Positions 27,762-37,173 of a stretch of DNA of 64,000 bases are shown piece after piece (position 1 is the stretch's first letter; each line of letters begins with the position of its first letter). The DNA is taken from assembly GCF_017743975.1 (NCBI RefSeq), contig NZ_JAGHRC010000009.1, positions 1 to 64,000 of the forward strand. The letters run 5' to 3'. The translations under genes and the position numbers were made by a program. Source of the stretch: Ruegeria sp. R14_0. Lineage in GTDB: Bacteria; Pseudomonadota; Alphaproteobacteria; Rhodobacterales; Rhodobacteraceae. Under the pieces are notes generated by a model. That model did not search any database, was not told the DNA's origin, and saw only the letters and a list, made by a program, of their open reading frames with translations.

Positions 27762-28945
27762 TGTTCGAGAACCTCAAACCGCAGCCTGCCGACAAGATTC
27801 TGGCGTTGATGCAGATGTACCGCGAAGACCCGCGCGATCAGAAGATCGACCTAGGCGTGGGCGTCTACAAGAATGCCGAAGGCGTGACCCCTGTTATGCG
27901 TGCCGTGAAAGCGGCGGAAAAGCGTATTCTGGAAGAACAGGAATCCAAGGCTTACACGGGGCTGGCTGGCGATCCGGCCTATGCCGATGCCATGATCGGC
28001 CTGATCCTTGGGACCTCTGTTCCCCGCGCCAACATCGCTGCTGTGGCGACACCGGGCGGCACCGGGGCGTGCCGGCAAGCGTTCGAGATGATCCGCATGG
28101 CCAACCCTGCGGCCCGCGTGTTTGTGTCAAACCCGACCTGGCCGAACCACCTGTCGATTCTGAACTATCTTGGAATGGAGATGGTTCCGTATCGTTATTT
28201 CGATGGGGAAACCCGGGGCGTCGATTTCGATGGAATGATCCAAGACCTCAAGACCGCCAAGGCGGGCGACGTGGTTTTGCTGCATGGTTGCTGTCACAAC
28301 CCGACCGGCGCCAACCTCAACATGGTGCAGTGGCAAGAGGTCGTGAACCTGATCAACGCCCAAGGCCTGGTCGCGATGATCGACATTGCCTATCAGGGCT
28401 TTGGCGACGGTCTTGAGGAAGACGCGCAGGCAACCCGTCTGGTGGCCTCGTCCGTCAAGCGCTGCCTGATCGCGGCGTCCTGTTCCAAGAACTTCGGTGT
28501 CTATCGCGAGCGCACCGGTTTGCTGATGGCAATCAGCGATGATCCGGCGCAGACGGCTCTGAATCAGGCGACTTTGGCGTTTCTGAATCGCCAGAACTAC
28601 TCGTTCCCGCCCGATCATGGTGCCCGCGTGGTGACCACGATCCTGAACGACGACGCCCTGCGCGCCGATTGGAAAGCTGAACTGGAAGAGATCCGCCTGT
28701 CCATGCTGGGCCTGCGCCAACAACTGGCCGACGAACTTCAGCGCCTGAGTGGCTCTGATCGCTTTGGCTTTGTTGCCCAGCACCGCGGCATGTTCTCGCG
28801 CCTGGGGGCGGCCCCGGAACTGGTCGAAAAGCTGCGTGCAGACCACGGCATCTACATGGTCGGCGACAGCCGCCTGAACATCGCCGGTCTGAATGCCAAC
28901 ACAGTGCCGATTCTCGCCAAGGCGATTATCGACGTCGGCGTCTGA
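27761..28945 (+). CDS. Aromatic/aspartate aminotransferase (class I, TyrB/AspC type)
   Basis: A 394-residue PLP enzyme of the AspC/TyrB group. The N-terminus (MFENLKPQPADKILALMQMYREDPR and IDLGVGVYKNAEG) and HGCCHNPTGANL are typical, and the PLP lysine is in ASCSKNFGVYRERTG. It would transfer the amino group of aspartate, aromatic amino acids or perhaps cysteine to 2-oxoglutarate. The ATG is chosen because it overlaps the sseA stop (TGATG); a longer in-frame start lies inside sseA. The coupling with sseA raises the chance that cysteine, giving 3-mercaptopyruvate, is a relevant substrate. A strong terminator follows. Confidence 0.9.
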   Translation: MFENLKPQPADKILALMQMYREDPRDQKIDLGVGVYKNAEGVTPVMRAVKAAEKRILEEQESKAYTGLAGDPAYADAMIGLILGTSVPRANIAAVATPGGTGACRQAFEMIRMANPAARVFVSNPTWPNHLSILNYLGMEMVPYRYFDGETRGVDFDGMIQDLKTAKAGDVVLLHGCCHNPTGANLNMVQWQEVVNLINAQGLVAMIDIAYQGFGDGLEEDAQATRLVASSVKRCLIAASCSKNFGVYRERTGLLMAISDDPAQTALNQATLAFLNRQNYSFPPDHGARVVTTILNDDALRADWKAELEEIRLSMLGLRQQLADELQRLSGSDRFGFVAQHRGMFSRLGAAPELVEKLRADHGIYMVGDSRLNIAGLNANTVPILAKAIIDVGV

Positions 28946-28967
28946 CGCGCTTTGAAAGTCTAGTGAG

Positions 28968-28999
28968 AAAGGCCGCAGTTTACTTGCGGCCTTTTCTTT
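28968..28999. terminator. Bidirectional terminator
   Basis: AAAGGCCGCA at 28968-28977 pairs with TGCGGCCTTT at 28985-28994 around GTTTACT, followed by TCTTTTT. With A-rich and T-rich sides it can serve both the aminotransferase gene and the convergent racemase gene. Confidence 0.85.
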
Positions 29000-29024
29000 T
29001 TCGGCTCCTTGGCACTGACGACAG

Positions 29025-29714
29025 CTAAGACAAAGCCATTTCCAAGGCCGTTCTGCAGTGGATCTGGGTCGTGTCAAACACCGGACAAGGTACATTGTCT
29101 GCGTTCAACAGCATTCCGACTTCGGTGCAGCCAAGGATCAGGCAATCCGCGCCCGCATCGACCAAGCGCTGGGCGATCCCGATATATGCCTCTTGGCTTT
29201 TGGGTGTCACGACATCCTTGCACAGCTCATCATAGATGATCCGGTGGGTTGCGTCCTGATCCGCCTCTGATGGCAGGATCGGCGTTAAACCCGCAGCGCG
29301 CAGGCGATCGGTGTAAAAGCTTTGCTGCATTGTAAATGCGGTTGCCATCAAGCCCGGCGACTTTAAGCCAGCTGCGCGGATCCCCTCTGCTGTGGCGTCT
29401 GCGATGTGCAGCAGCGGGATGGATACTCCGTCCATCATCTGTGCGGCCAGTTTGTGCATTGTGTTGGTCGCGAGAACGAGGATATCTGCACCACCGCTCT
29501 CAAGCGCTTTGGCTTCTCGGTTCAGAATCGCACCGGCCGCCGACCATTCGCCATTGACTTGCAGCGCTTCGATCTCGGCAAAATCCAGCGAGCGGATCAG
29601 GAGTTCGGGTGAGTGAAGCCCACCAAGACGCTGCCGGGTTAGGTCACAAAGTTCGCGATAATAGATCTGTGTCGATGCGGCTGACATCCCGCCGAGAATA
29701 CCGATGGTTTTCAT
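29025..29714 (-). CDS. Aspartate/glutamate racemase family protein (YgeA-like)
   Basis: A 229-residue member of the Asp/Glu racemase family. MKTIGILGGMSAASTQIYY, the LATNTMHK block and LGCTEVGML are all visible. The two active-site positions read Thr83 and Cys196, the same Thr/Cys pair known from E. coli YgeA rather than the usual Cys/Cys, so an amino-acid racemase with that altered chemistry is likely. It is cytoplasmic. It stands alone on the minus strand and ends at the shared terminator with the aminotransferase gene. Confidence 0.85.
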   Translation of the reverse strand: MKTIGILGGMSAASTQIYYRELCDLTRQRLGGLHSPELLIRSLDFAEIEALQVNGEWSAAGAILNREAKALESGGADILVLATNTMHKLAAQMMDGVSIPLLHIADATAEGIRAAGLKSPGLMATAFTMQQSFYTDRLRAAGLTPILPSEADQDATHRIIYDELCKDVVTPKSQEAYIGIAQRLVDAGADCLILGCTEVGMLLNADNVPCPVFDTTQIHCRTALEMALS

Positions 29715-29815
29715 GGGGCTCTCCGAAACTGTGCGGTTCCCAATATGGGATGGCTTGCGGCGACAGCCGGGTCAAGAATTGCGATTGTATGGGGAACAAT
29801 CGGGCAAACAAAAAA

Positions 29816-29839
29816 GCCGGGCGCGAACGCCCGGCCTTT
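29816..29839 (-). terminator. Terminator after amtB
   Basis: GCCGGGCG at 29816-29823 and CGCCCGGC at 29828-29835 form an 8-bp stem with a CGAA loop. On the minus strand it is followed by a run of Ts (the A-run at 29809-29815). It lies 20 bases after the amtB stop. Confidence 0.85.
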
Positions 29840-29858
29840 CGAGTGGTTAACTCAAGTT

Positions 29859-31169
29859 TTAGCCCTTCGAGAACTCAGGGTAGGCTTCCATACCCAGCTC
29901 CGCCATATCCAGGCCGTTGATCTCGTCTTCTTCGCTGACACGGATGCCCAAAACCATCTTCAGGATGGTCCACAGGATCAGTGCGCCGACGAAGGTGAAC
30001 ACACCGTAAGCAACGATACCGGTCAGCTGGGTGATCAGGTTCGCTTCACCGTAGAAGATCACGGCGATGGTGCCCCAGATGCCTGCGAACAGGTGAACCG
30101 GAATGGCACCGACCACGTCGTCCAGCTTGAATTTGTCCAGCATCGGCACTGCGAAGACCACGATGACACCACCCACTGCACCGATCCAAAGCGCACCGAA
30201 CAGGGTCGGGGCCAGAGGTTCAGCCGTGATCGACACCAGACCAGCCAGCGCGCCGTTCAGCACCATGGTCAGGTCAGGCTTTTTGTACAGAACCTGGGTC
30301 AGGATCAGGGCTGTGACAGCGCCCGAAGCGGCCGCCATGTTGGTGTTGGCAAAGATGCGTGAAACATCGGTTACGTCACCCACAGTGCCCATTGCCAGTT
30401 GCGAGCCGCCGTTGAAGCCGAACCAACCCAGCCACAGAATGAAGGTACCCAGGGTCGCCAGTGCCAGGTTCGAACCGGGCATCGGGTGAACTTTGCCGTC
30501 TTTGTACTTGCCGATACGCGGGCCCAGTACGATCACACCTGCCAGGGCTGCCCAGCCGCCGACCGAGTGTACAACGGTGGAACCAGCGAAGTCCGAGAAA
30601 CCGGCTTCGGACAACCAGCCGCCACCCCACTGCCAGGACCCCGAGATCGGATACATGATACCGGTCAGCACCACCACGAAGATCAGGAAGGGCCACAGCT
30701 TGATGCGCTCGGCCACAGCACCGGAAACGATCGACGCCGTTGCAGCCACAAAGACCAGCTGGAAGAAGAAGTCCGAACCGATCGAGGCGTAATCCAGAGC
30801 AGCCTCGGCGGGGTCAACACCAACCGGATCAAGTACGGTTGGACCGCCAATGGCAAAGAAACCATTGAAGTCGCCCGGATACATCGTGTTGAAGCCGACC
30901 AGCCAGTACATGATCGCCGCAATGGAAAACAGCGCGATGTTCTTGGTCATTTGCATGGCCACGTTCTTGGAACGCACCAGACCGCCTTCGAGCATGGCAA
31001 AGCCTGCCGCCATGAAGAAGACCAGGAAGCCTGCCATCAGGAACAGCAGGGTGGTAAAGATATACTTGGTGTGCAGCGCGGCCTCGCCAGCGGCGGCCTC
31101 TTGCGCCAGACCCATCTGCGGCAGCGCGACAAGCGCGGCGGCGGGGATGAGAGATTTCATCAGGTTCAT
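29859..31169 (-). CDS. amtB: Ammonium transporter
   Basis: A 436-residue Amt/MEP channel for ammonium at the inner membrane. An N-terminal signal-like segment (MNLMKSLIPAAALVALPQMGLAQ) is followed by about eleven membrane helices. Family blocks include FMAAGFAMLEGGLVRSKNV, DFAGSTVVHSVGGWAALAG, the LGWFGFNGGS stretch and the final HLFAGIWGTIAVIFYG. The gene lies 33 bases after glnK on the same strand, the usual glnK-amtB operon, so PII binding would gate the channel under nitrogen sufficiency. Confidence 0.96.
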   Translation of the reverse strand: MNLMKSLIPAAALVALPQMGLAQEAAAGEAALHTKYIFTTLLFLMAGFLVFFMAAGFAMLEGGLVRSKNVAMQMTKNIALFSIAAIMYWLVGFNTMYPGDFNGFFAIGGPTVLDPVGVDPAEAALDYASIGSDFFFQLVFVAATASIVSGAVAERIKLWPFLIFVVVLTGIMYPISGSWQWGGGWLSEAGFSDFAGSTVVHSVGGWAALAGVIVLGPRIGKYKDGKVHPMPGSNLALATLGTFILWLGWFGFNGGSQLAMGTVGDVTDVSRIFANTNMAAASGAVTALILTQVLYKKPDLTMVLNGALAGLVSITAEPLAPTLFGALWIGAVGGVIVVFAVPMLDKFKLDDVVGAIPVHLFAGIWGTIAVIFYGEANLITQLTGIVAYGVFTFVGALILWTILKMVLGIRVSEEDEINGLDMAELGMEAYPEFSKG

Positions 31170-31202
31170 GTGACTTCCTCGAATATGTGTGAGTGGCGGC
31201 GC

Positions 31203-31541
31203 TTACAGCGCCTCTTCGTTCGTTTCCCCGGTCCGCACGCGCAGGGCCTGCTCGACATCGAGGACGAAAATCTTGCCGTCACCGATCTTGCCGGTTTTGG
31301 CGGTTTTGGTGATCGTTTCAACGATCTGGTCGGCCATCGTGGCGGGCACCACGATTTCCAGTTTGATCTTGGGCACGAAGTTCACCGCATATTCGGCCCC
31401 ACGATAGATTTCGGTGTGACCCGATTGCGAGCCGAAGCCCTTGATCTCGGTCACCATCATGCCGCGCACGCCGGCCTCGGTCAGTGCCTCGCGCACCTCC
31501 TCCAGCTTGAACGGCTTGATTGTCGCAATGATCAGTTTCAC
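31203..31541 (-). CDS. glnK: Nitrogen regulatory protein PII
   Basis: A 112-residue PII signal protein. The start is a GTG at 31541 after a GAGGGGAAA site; the product then begins MKLIIATIKPFKLEEV like other PII proteins. The T-loop is intact with the uridylylated residue Tyr51 in YRGAEYAVNF, and the C-terminal GDGKIFVLDVEQALRVRTGE is standard. It senses 2-oxoglutarate, ATP and ADP and binds AmtB and other targets. The gene symbol follows from its place directly before amtB. Expression is probably nitrogen controlled. Confidence 0.95.
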   Translation of the reverse strand: MKLIIATIKPFKLEEVREALTEAGVRGMMVTEIKGFGSQSGHTEIYRGAEYAVNFVPKIKLEIVVPATMADQIVETITKTAKTGKIGDGKIFVLDVEQALRVRTGETNEEAL

Positions 31542-31658
31542 GTCTTTCCCCTCTTCCTGTCCGGCGGGACCGGTTGTTTGCACCTGCAGAAAAAGAGCGC
31601 GACTGACCGCAGTAAGAAACGGTCAAGGCATCAGAACGCAGGGGAAAATTGAGGCTAG

Positions 31659-31675
31659 GTGCACAATTTTTGCAC
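31659..31675. promoter_or_regulatory. Possible NtrC-type site upstream of glnK
   Basis: GTGCAC followed 6 bases later by TGCAC gives both a direct repeat of TGCAC and a short inverted repeat GTGCA/TGCAC. TGCAC-type half sites are used by NtrC, which would suit a glnK-amtB promoter about 120 bases away. The spacing does not match the classical site exactly, so this is tentative. Confidence 0.3.
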
Positions 31676-31799
31676 AAAAAAACGCTTTTGCCTAAAAAGA
31701 GGGCATACTATGGAGGGTGCATAGAGGAAATTCACACCTCTACTTCGGGCCAATGGCAGGGTATGGTGCCTCAAAATGATAACCGGGCAGAGTTTGAGC

Positions 31800-33986
31800 A
31801 TGACTGAGTCCAGGCGCCGCAAAACACCGCTTGTTGCGGACAAAAGATACCCTTCCAAGGGGCGCAAACCCGCGACGACAAAGCGCGCGGCCAAGCCCGC
31901 AGGCAAGAAGGCGACGGCGCGAAAAACGTCGACGCGCAAGACCGCCAGGAAGAAGACGCGCAAGACATCCGGCGGCGGTGGCGGCGGGATCTTTCGCCGT
32001 ATGTTCCGTTGGATATGGCGGGTGATCTGGGGCGTTACCTGGCGCATGGGTGCTGTGGCCGCCATGCTGTTGGCCTTGGCGGTTGGCGTAGTTTATTCCT
32101 CTCTGCCCGATGTGGACGCCTTGTTGGACGGCCGCGCGCGCGGGTCGGTGACCCTGCTGGATCGCGACGGCAAGGTCTTTGCCTGGCGTGGCGATCAGTT
32201 CGGCGGCGTGATCACGGCCGATACCGTCTCACCCCATCTCAAGAACGCCGTCGTTGCGACCGAGGACAAGCGATTCTACCGGCATTTCGGCGTCAGCCCG
32301 CGCGGCGTCGCCAGTGCCGTACGTATCAACCTGAGCGAAGGGCGCGGGCCGTTGTCGGGGCATGGTGGATCGACCATCACGCAGCAGACGGCCAAGCTGT
32401 TGTGCCTGGGCGTGCCTTACGAGCCCAGCGAGTGGGAATCCGAGGCCGCTTATGAATCCGATTGCCGTCAGGGCTCGCTGTGGCGCAAGGCCAAAGAGGC
32501 GGTCTATGCGATCGCGATGGAAGTTAAGTACTCTAAAGATGAAATCCTGACCATCTATCTGAACCGGGCCTTTCTGGGCGCGGGCGCACGCGGGTTCGAG
32601 GCAGCAAGCCAGCGCTATTTCGGGATATCTGCAGCCGAGGTGAACCCGGCACAGGCGGCGATGCTGGCCGGTCTGCTGGTCGCGCCGACGCGCTACGCGC
32701 CGACGAACAACCTCAAACGCTCGCAAGACCGGGCGCAGCTGGTGGTCGGACTGATGGAGGCGCAGGGCTATCTGACCTCGGCACAAGCCAGCAGTGCCCG
32801 CAGCAACCCCGCCCAACTGTCCGAGGCCGCGGCGGCACGGGCTGGCGGCTATTTTGCCGATTGGGTCATGGCCAGCGGTCCCGAGTTCTTTACCCGCAAC
32901 ACGACCGAGGACGTGGTGATCCGCACCACGCTGGATCAGCGCATTCAAAAGTCGGCCGAAGAGGCGTTGAAGTTCATCTTTCAGGAAAAGGTCCGCGAGG
33001 GTTCAAAGGCCCAGGCTGCTATCGTCGTGATGTCGGCCGACGGCGCCGTGCGCGGCATGGTGGGCGGACGCAAGACGCGCGTTTCCGGCGCGTTCAACCG
33101 CGCCACACAGGCCCTGCGGCAGACAGGCTCGTCTTTCAAGCCCTTCGTCTATGCCACAGCATTGGAGCTTGGGTATTCGCCGTTGGATACGGTGGTAGAT
33201 GAACCCTATTGCGTGAACATCCCGGGCTCGGGCCAGTGGTGCCCCAAGAACTACACCAACAAGTTCTATGGGCGGGTCACGCTGGCGGATGCGCTGAAGA
33301 ACTCGCTGAACATACCGGCTGTGAAAGTGGCCGAAGTTGCAGGGCTGGACAATGTGCGCACCGTGGCCAGTGAGTTTGGCATCGACAGCGATCTGGCACA
33401 GGGACCGGCCCTGGCGCTGGGCGCGTCGGAAAGCACGCTGATCGAGATGACGGGTGCCTATGCGGGCATTCTGAACGGCGGCTCGGCCGTGGAACCCTAT
33501 GGGCTGACTGAATTGAAATTGCTGGGTGATGATACACCGGTCATGGTAACGACAACGGGTATCGGCGAGCGGGTCATCAATGACAAGGCGGCCAAGCAGC
33601 TGACCTGGATGATGGAGCGTGTGGTCTCTGAAGGAACCGGCGCGCGTGCGCAGCTGCCCGGATGGCAGGTGGCCGGCAAAACAGGAACGACTCAGGCTGC
33701 CCGCGATGCCTGGTTCATCGGGTTCACGGCTGACTACGTGACGGGTATCTGGATGGGCTACGACGACAACACGCCCTTGTCGGGGGTCACGGGTGGTGGA
33801 CTGCCCGCCGAGATCTGGAAAGAGACCATGCTGCGGGTGACCGAAGGCATGACGCCGACACCGCTGCCGATGGTGGCCCCGGACCCACCGGTCAAAACTG
33901 CTCAGCCGCAGCAGCAACGGCGCAAGAAAGAAACCGGCTTGGACCGGGCCATCAATAACCTGCTGAACAACATCTTCGGGAATTGA
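31800..33986 (+). CDS. Penicillin-binding protein 1A family (bifunctional peptidoglycan synthase)
   Basis: A 728-residue class A penicillin-binding protein. It has a long basic N-terminal tail rich in Lys, Arg and Thr, a poly-Gly linker and one membrane anchor (VAAMLLALAVGVVY). The transglycosylase domain has catalytic Glu155 in ATEDKRFYRHFGV and the GGSTITQQTAK block. The transpeptidase domain has SSFK at 444-447 and KTGTT near 627. It polymerises and cross-links peptidoglycan in the periplasm. The start at 31800 is preferred over an in-frame ATG 24 bases upstream, but neither ribosome binding site is strong. A bidirectional terminator separates it from leuB. Confidence 0.92.
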   Translation: MTESRRRKTPLVADKRYPSKGRKPATTKRAAKPAGKKATARKTSTRKTARKKTRKTSGGGGGGIFRRMFRWIWRVIWGVTWRMGAVAAMLLALAVGVVYSSLPDVDALLDGRARGSVTLLDRDGKVFAWRGDQFGGVITADTVSPHLKNAVVATEDKRFYRHFGVSPRGVASAVRINLSEGRGPLSGHGGSTITQQTAKLLCLGVPYEPSEWESEAAYESDCRQGSLWRKAKEAVYAIAMEVKYSKDEILTIYLNRAFLGAGARGFEAASQRYFGISAAEVNPAQAAMLAGLLVAPTRYAPTNNLKRSQDRAQLVVGLMEAQGYLTSAQASSARSNPAQLSEAAAARAGGYFADWVMASGPEFFTRNTTEDVVIRTTLDQRIQKSAEEALKFIFQEKVREGSKAQAAIVVMSADGAVRGMVGGRKTRVSGAFNRATQALRQTGSSFKPFVYATALELGYSPLDTVVDEPYCVNIPGSGQWCPKNYTNKFYGRVTLADALKNSLNIPAVKVAEVAGLDNVRTVASEFGIDSDLAQGPALALGASESTLIEMTGAYAGILNGGSAVEPYGLTELKLLGDDTPVMVTTTGIGERVINDKAAKQLTWMMERVVSEGTGARAQLPGWQVAGKTGTTQAARDAWFIGFTADYVTGIWMGYDDNTPLSGVTGGGLPAEIWKETMLRVTEGMTPTPLPMVAPDPPVKTAQPQQQRRKKETGLDRAINNLLNNIFGN

Positions 33987-33997
33987 TTGGGTAAAGA

Positions 33998-34026
33998 AAA
34001 AGGCGGTGCGCCGGGCACCGCCTTTT
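33998..34026. terminator. Bidirectional terminator
   Basis: AAAAGGCGGTGC at 33998-34009 pairs with GCACCGCCTTTT at 34015-34026 around a GCCGG loop. It lies between the convergent PBP1A and leuB genes and has A- and T-runs on both sides. Confidence 0.88.
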
Positions 34027-34045
34027 CATTTGAATGAGGGCCTAA

Positions 34046-35149
34046 TCAGAGGCTGTCGTCGAGAGCCGCCAGGATCGCATCGCCCATTTCCGTGGTCGAA
34101 ACCGGTGTGACGCCTTCATCGGCCAGCAGATCGCCAGTGCGAACACCGTCGGCCAGCACCTTCTCGATCGCGGCTTCCAGACGATCCGCTTCTTCGCCCT
34201 GATCGAAGCTATAGCGCAGCGCCATGGCAAAGCTGAGGATACAGGCGATCGGGTTGGCCTTGCCCTGCCCGGTAATGTCCGGGGCCGAGCCGTGCACGGG
34301 CTCGTACATCGCCTTGGGGCGGCCATTGGCCATCGGGGCACCTAGAGAGGCCGAGGGCAGCATACCCAGCGAGCCGGTCAGCATCGCGGCACAGTCCGAC
34401 AGGATGTCACCGAACAGGTTGTCGGTCAGGATCACGTCAAACTGTTTAGGCGCGCGCACCAACTGCATCGCGCCGTTGTCGGCATACATGTGCGACAGCT
34501 CGACCTCGGGGTAGTCCTTGGACACGCGATCCACGACCTCGCGCCACAGGATACCCGATTCCATCACATTGGCCTTCTCCATCGAGCAGACCTTTTTGTT
34601 CCGGCGCATCGCCAGTTCAAAGGCGGAACGCGCGGCGCGTTCGATCTCGGACTCGGTGTAACGCTGGGTGTTGATACCGACGCGTTCGTTGCCTTCTTCG
34701 AAGATACCGCGTGGCTCACCAAAATAGACGCCCGAGGTCAGCTCGCGCACGATCATGATGTCGAGTCCAGCGACGATGTCTTTCTTAAGCGAAGAGAAAT
34801 CGGCCAGCGCGTCAAAGCACTGTGCAGGGCGCAGGTTCGAATACAGGTCCATTTCCTTGCGCAGACGCAGCAGGCCACGCTCGGGCTTCAGCGAAAAATC
34901 CAGATCGTCGTATTTCGGGCCGCCAACAGCACCCAGAAGAACCGCGTCAACCTCTTGCGCCTTTGCCATGGTTTCGTCCGACAACGGCTTGCCGTGGGCG
35001 TCATAGGCGGCACCACCGACCAGATCCTCGCTCACGTCGAATTCCAGGCCACGTTTTGCACCGAACCAGTCGATGACTCTGCGCACTTCGGCCATGACTT
35101 CGGGGCCAATTCCGTCTCCGGGCAGGATGAGGAGCGAGGGGTTGGACAT
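34046..35149 (-). CDS. leuB: 3-isopropylmalate dehydrogenase
   Basis: A 367-residue LeuB. It oxidatively decarboxylates 3-isopropylmalate in leucine synthesis. [17 protein letters not shown] at the start, the substrate-binding [13 protein letters not shown] segment, and the [28 protein letters not shown] block are all standard. The ATG at 35149 follows AAGGAGA; an upstream in-frame start lacks this. It is on the same strand as leuD and leuC but separated from leuD by two unrelated genes. Confidence 0.96.
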   Translation of the reverse strand: MSNPSLLILPGDGIGPEVMAEVRRVIDWFGAKRGLEFDVSEDLVGGAAYDAHGKPLSDETMAKAQEVDAVLLGAVGGPKYDDLDFSLKPERGLLRLRKEMDLYSNLRPAQCFDALADFSSLKKDIVAGLDIMIVRELTSGVYFGEPRGIFEEGNERVGINTQRYTESEIERAARSAFELAMRRNKKVCSMEKANVMESGILWREVVDRVSKDYPEVELSHMYADNGAMQLVRAPKQFDVILTDNLFGDILSDCAAMLTGSLGMLPSASLGAPMANGRPKAMYEPVHGSAPDITGQGKANPIACILSFAMALRYSFDQGEEADRLEAAIEKVLADGVRTGDLLADEGVTPVSTTEMGDAILAALDDSL

Positions 35150-35314
35150 GAAGGATCTCCTTGCGATTTTCAGCACAGGCCCTAGCGCCTGTATCGCACC
35201 GGGTCAATGAGACGATCCTGCCTGACAGCAAGGAAAACACAGGTTTGTTTCCCGTGCGCGCCTTTGCGCGTCTGAAAATTGCGCCAGACCCGTTTGACAG
35301 GCCAGATTTTGCTG

Positions 35315-36346
35315 TCAGCGCGGCAGGGTCAAATCGACCCAAACCAGCCGGTGGCGGCTGGCGTTTTCGGCGGTATCGCGTGCCTCGGTGCCGGCGGCTG
35401 GCCAATGAACGCCCGCATCCGTCACGGTCCAATGTGAGGATGGCAGCACATAGTCTACCCGCATCGGGCCAACTGCTTTCCAGACAACAGTGGTTTGATC
35501 CCCGTTGGGGTCACCGGGCTGCGGGTCGTTTAGCCGAGGATCGTTCAACAGGCCCCGGATCGCTTCTTTGCGCCCGTCCCCACGCGCTGGATCCAGATTG
35601 GCATCTCCGGCGATCACAAAAGGACCGGCAGGTTCACGCCCTACTGTGCCGTCCAGCACGGCTGACCACAGCCGAATTTCGTCCCGGTTGCGCAGGCCAT
35701 TGCGATCCTCGGGGCCGTCGAACACAGGTGGCGCAGCATGGAAGGTCATAAGGTCCAACGGCCCGATCGGTGTTTCGATGGGGACCACCCAATGTGCGAC
35801 GGAAGACAGCCGCTGAATGCTCTGTGCTTGTTCAGACGGATAGGGGGCGTTCCCCAAGCTGGGCAATTCAGCGCCCGGAAGATCTCGCCACAGCAGGGCC
35901 GAGAAATCCTGCACCTGATCCGTAACGATAGGATATCGCGATAGAACAGCCAGACCGCTTTGGCCGGTGAAACGCCCCCAGCCTTGCGCATCACCGGGGC
36001 CGCTGGTGCGCCCGTCTCCGTCCAGGTCCAGATCGGTTGCAATACCGGAATTTGGCCGGGCGGCGAAGACAAAGGGATAGTTCAATCCGGCGTCGCTCAG
36101 TTGCGCGGCCAGTGCCGAAACGGCCAGTCCTTCGAAATCCCAGTCGATGCCCTGCAAGGCAACGATATCCGGCTCGGTCTCGGTTAGGACGCTGACAACC
36201 GCGCTGACTTGTGCATCCCCGCGGCGAATGTCGCGCAGCAGTAGACCCGGCCCATCGCGGCTCAGTTCCGTGTTGTAGGTTGCGATGCGAACCGTCTCTG
36301 CCTGTGCCATAACAGGCAACAGTAGCAGGAACAGGATGCGGATCAT
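35315..36346 (-). CDS. Secreted endonuclease/exonuclease/phosphatase family protein
   Basis: A 343-residue protein with a signal peptide (MIRILFLLLLPVMAQA-ET). The mature part has the fold's marks: RIATYNTELSRDG at the start, EPDIVALQGIDWD, FVIAGDANLDPARGD and a final MRVDYVLPSSHW with SRHRLVWVDL, giving the metal- and phosphate-binding Asn, Asp and His. Where most relatives have a Glu at the VALQE position this protein has Gly (LQGIDWD), which may alter metal binding. The start at 36346 overlaps the stop of the upstream membrane-protein gene (ATGA), so they are coupled. Substrate unknown. Confidence 0.8.
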   Translation of the reverse strand: MIRILFLLLLPVMAQAETVRIATYNTELSRDGPGLLLRDIRRGDAQVSAVVSVLTETEPDIVALQGIDWDFEGLAVSALAAQLSDAGLNYPFVFAARPNSGIATDLDLDGDGRTSGPGDAQGWGRFTGQSGLAVLSRYPIVTDQVQDFSALLWRDLPGAELPSLGNAPYPSEQAQSIQRLSSVAHWVVPIETPIGPLDLMTFHAAPPVFDGPEDRNGLRNRDEIRLWSAVLDGTVGREPAGPFVIAGDANLDPARGDGRKEAIRGLLNDPRLNDPQPGDPNGDQTTVVWKAVGPMRVDYVLPSSHWTVTDAGVHWPAAGTEARDTAENASRHRLVWVDLTLPR

Positions 36347-37173
36347 GCGGTCTGTGTGGACTCGGCTGTGGAGTAGGCGCGTCGTTTTTCGACGATCAGA
36401 CTGGCGATGCGCAACGTCGCCATCCCGCGCATGATCATGCTGGACGGTAGAAAGGCCCAAGCGCAAAGCGTCCAGATCAAGGTCTGAGGATTGCTGAGCG
36501 AGATTGGATCGGCATAGTCTGTCAGCAGTTTGATCAGGGCGGGGATCAGGAACGGCAGTAGAATGCCGATGCAAATGTTCAGACGCCCGTCGCGCTGCAG
36601 CCGCGTCACGACGTCACCACCCTTGGTCGGGTCAAACAGCGGAAGGTTGGTCCAGACGTTGAACGCCCCGTTTCCGGTGGGCCAGCCGCGCACCCGGACC
36701 GCATACGCAAAGCTGCCGATGGTCACGAGAGCTGCAACATTGGCAACGCTGGCACAGATGCGAACCAGTTCCGTCAGCGGCGCGCTTGTGTCAGCTGGTA
36801 GCATCAGGATGATCAGACGAACCGGCGAATAGGGGAAGTCAACCACGTTCGCCACACCCAGACCGACCGAATACATCAGTGTCGTCAGACCCGTGGGCGC
36901 ATAGACGTTTTTGCAGATCAGTGTCATGAACGTGATCATGGTCATCAGACCGACAAAGCGCAGCCGGTTGACCGGAGGGGCATCGCGGAATTCGATAAAG
37001 CTGGGGAAGGCCGAGTTGTATTCTGCGAACGTCAGGAAGAACGCCAGAATGGCGAGAAAGACAACAATCTCGGTCCCATTTGTAGACGTTACAGGCAGGT
37101 ACAACGCGGGTGTCAGCACCATGAGTGCAACAAGCAATCCCCGTATCGCCGCCCCTGTTGTGCGCGCAATCAC
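36343..37173 (-). CDS. Hypothetical integral membrane protein
   Basis: A 276-residue protein I do not recognise. About six hydrophobic segments are visible, for example GLLVALMVLTPALYLPV, EIVVFLAILAFFLTFAEY, FVGLMTMITFMTLICKNVY and ICIGILLPFLIPALIKLL, with a long soluble loop around residues 160-200. The C-terminus is short and polar. Its stop overlaps the start of the secreted phosphatase-like gene, so it may act with that protein. A role in a membrane complex is inference only. Confidence 0.65.
   Translation of the reverse strand: MIARTTGAAIRGLLVALMVLTPALYLPVTSTNGTEIVVFLAILAFFLTFAEYNSAFPSFIEFRDAPPVNRLRFVGLMTMITFMTLICKNVYAPTGLTTLMYSVGLGVANVVDFPYSPVRLIILMLPADTSAPLTELVRICASVANVAALVTIGSFAYAVRVRGWPTGNGAFNVWTNLPLFDPTKGGDVVTRLQRDGRLNICIGILLPFLIPALIKLLTDYADPISLSNPQTLIWTLCAWAFLPSSMIMRGMATLRIASLIVEKRRAYSTAESTQTA

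Noticed and set aside
29025..29714. Missing catalytic Cys in the racemase as a sign of an inactive enzyme
   Set aside because: The Thr at position 83 with Cys196 is the same pair as in E. coli YgeA, a known active member, so the residue is not a defect.
30399..31652. A 417-codon plus-strand open frame
   Set aside because: It is antisense to amtB and glnK, both clear genes. The product has no family likeness.
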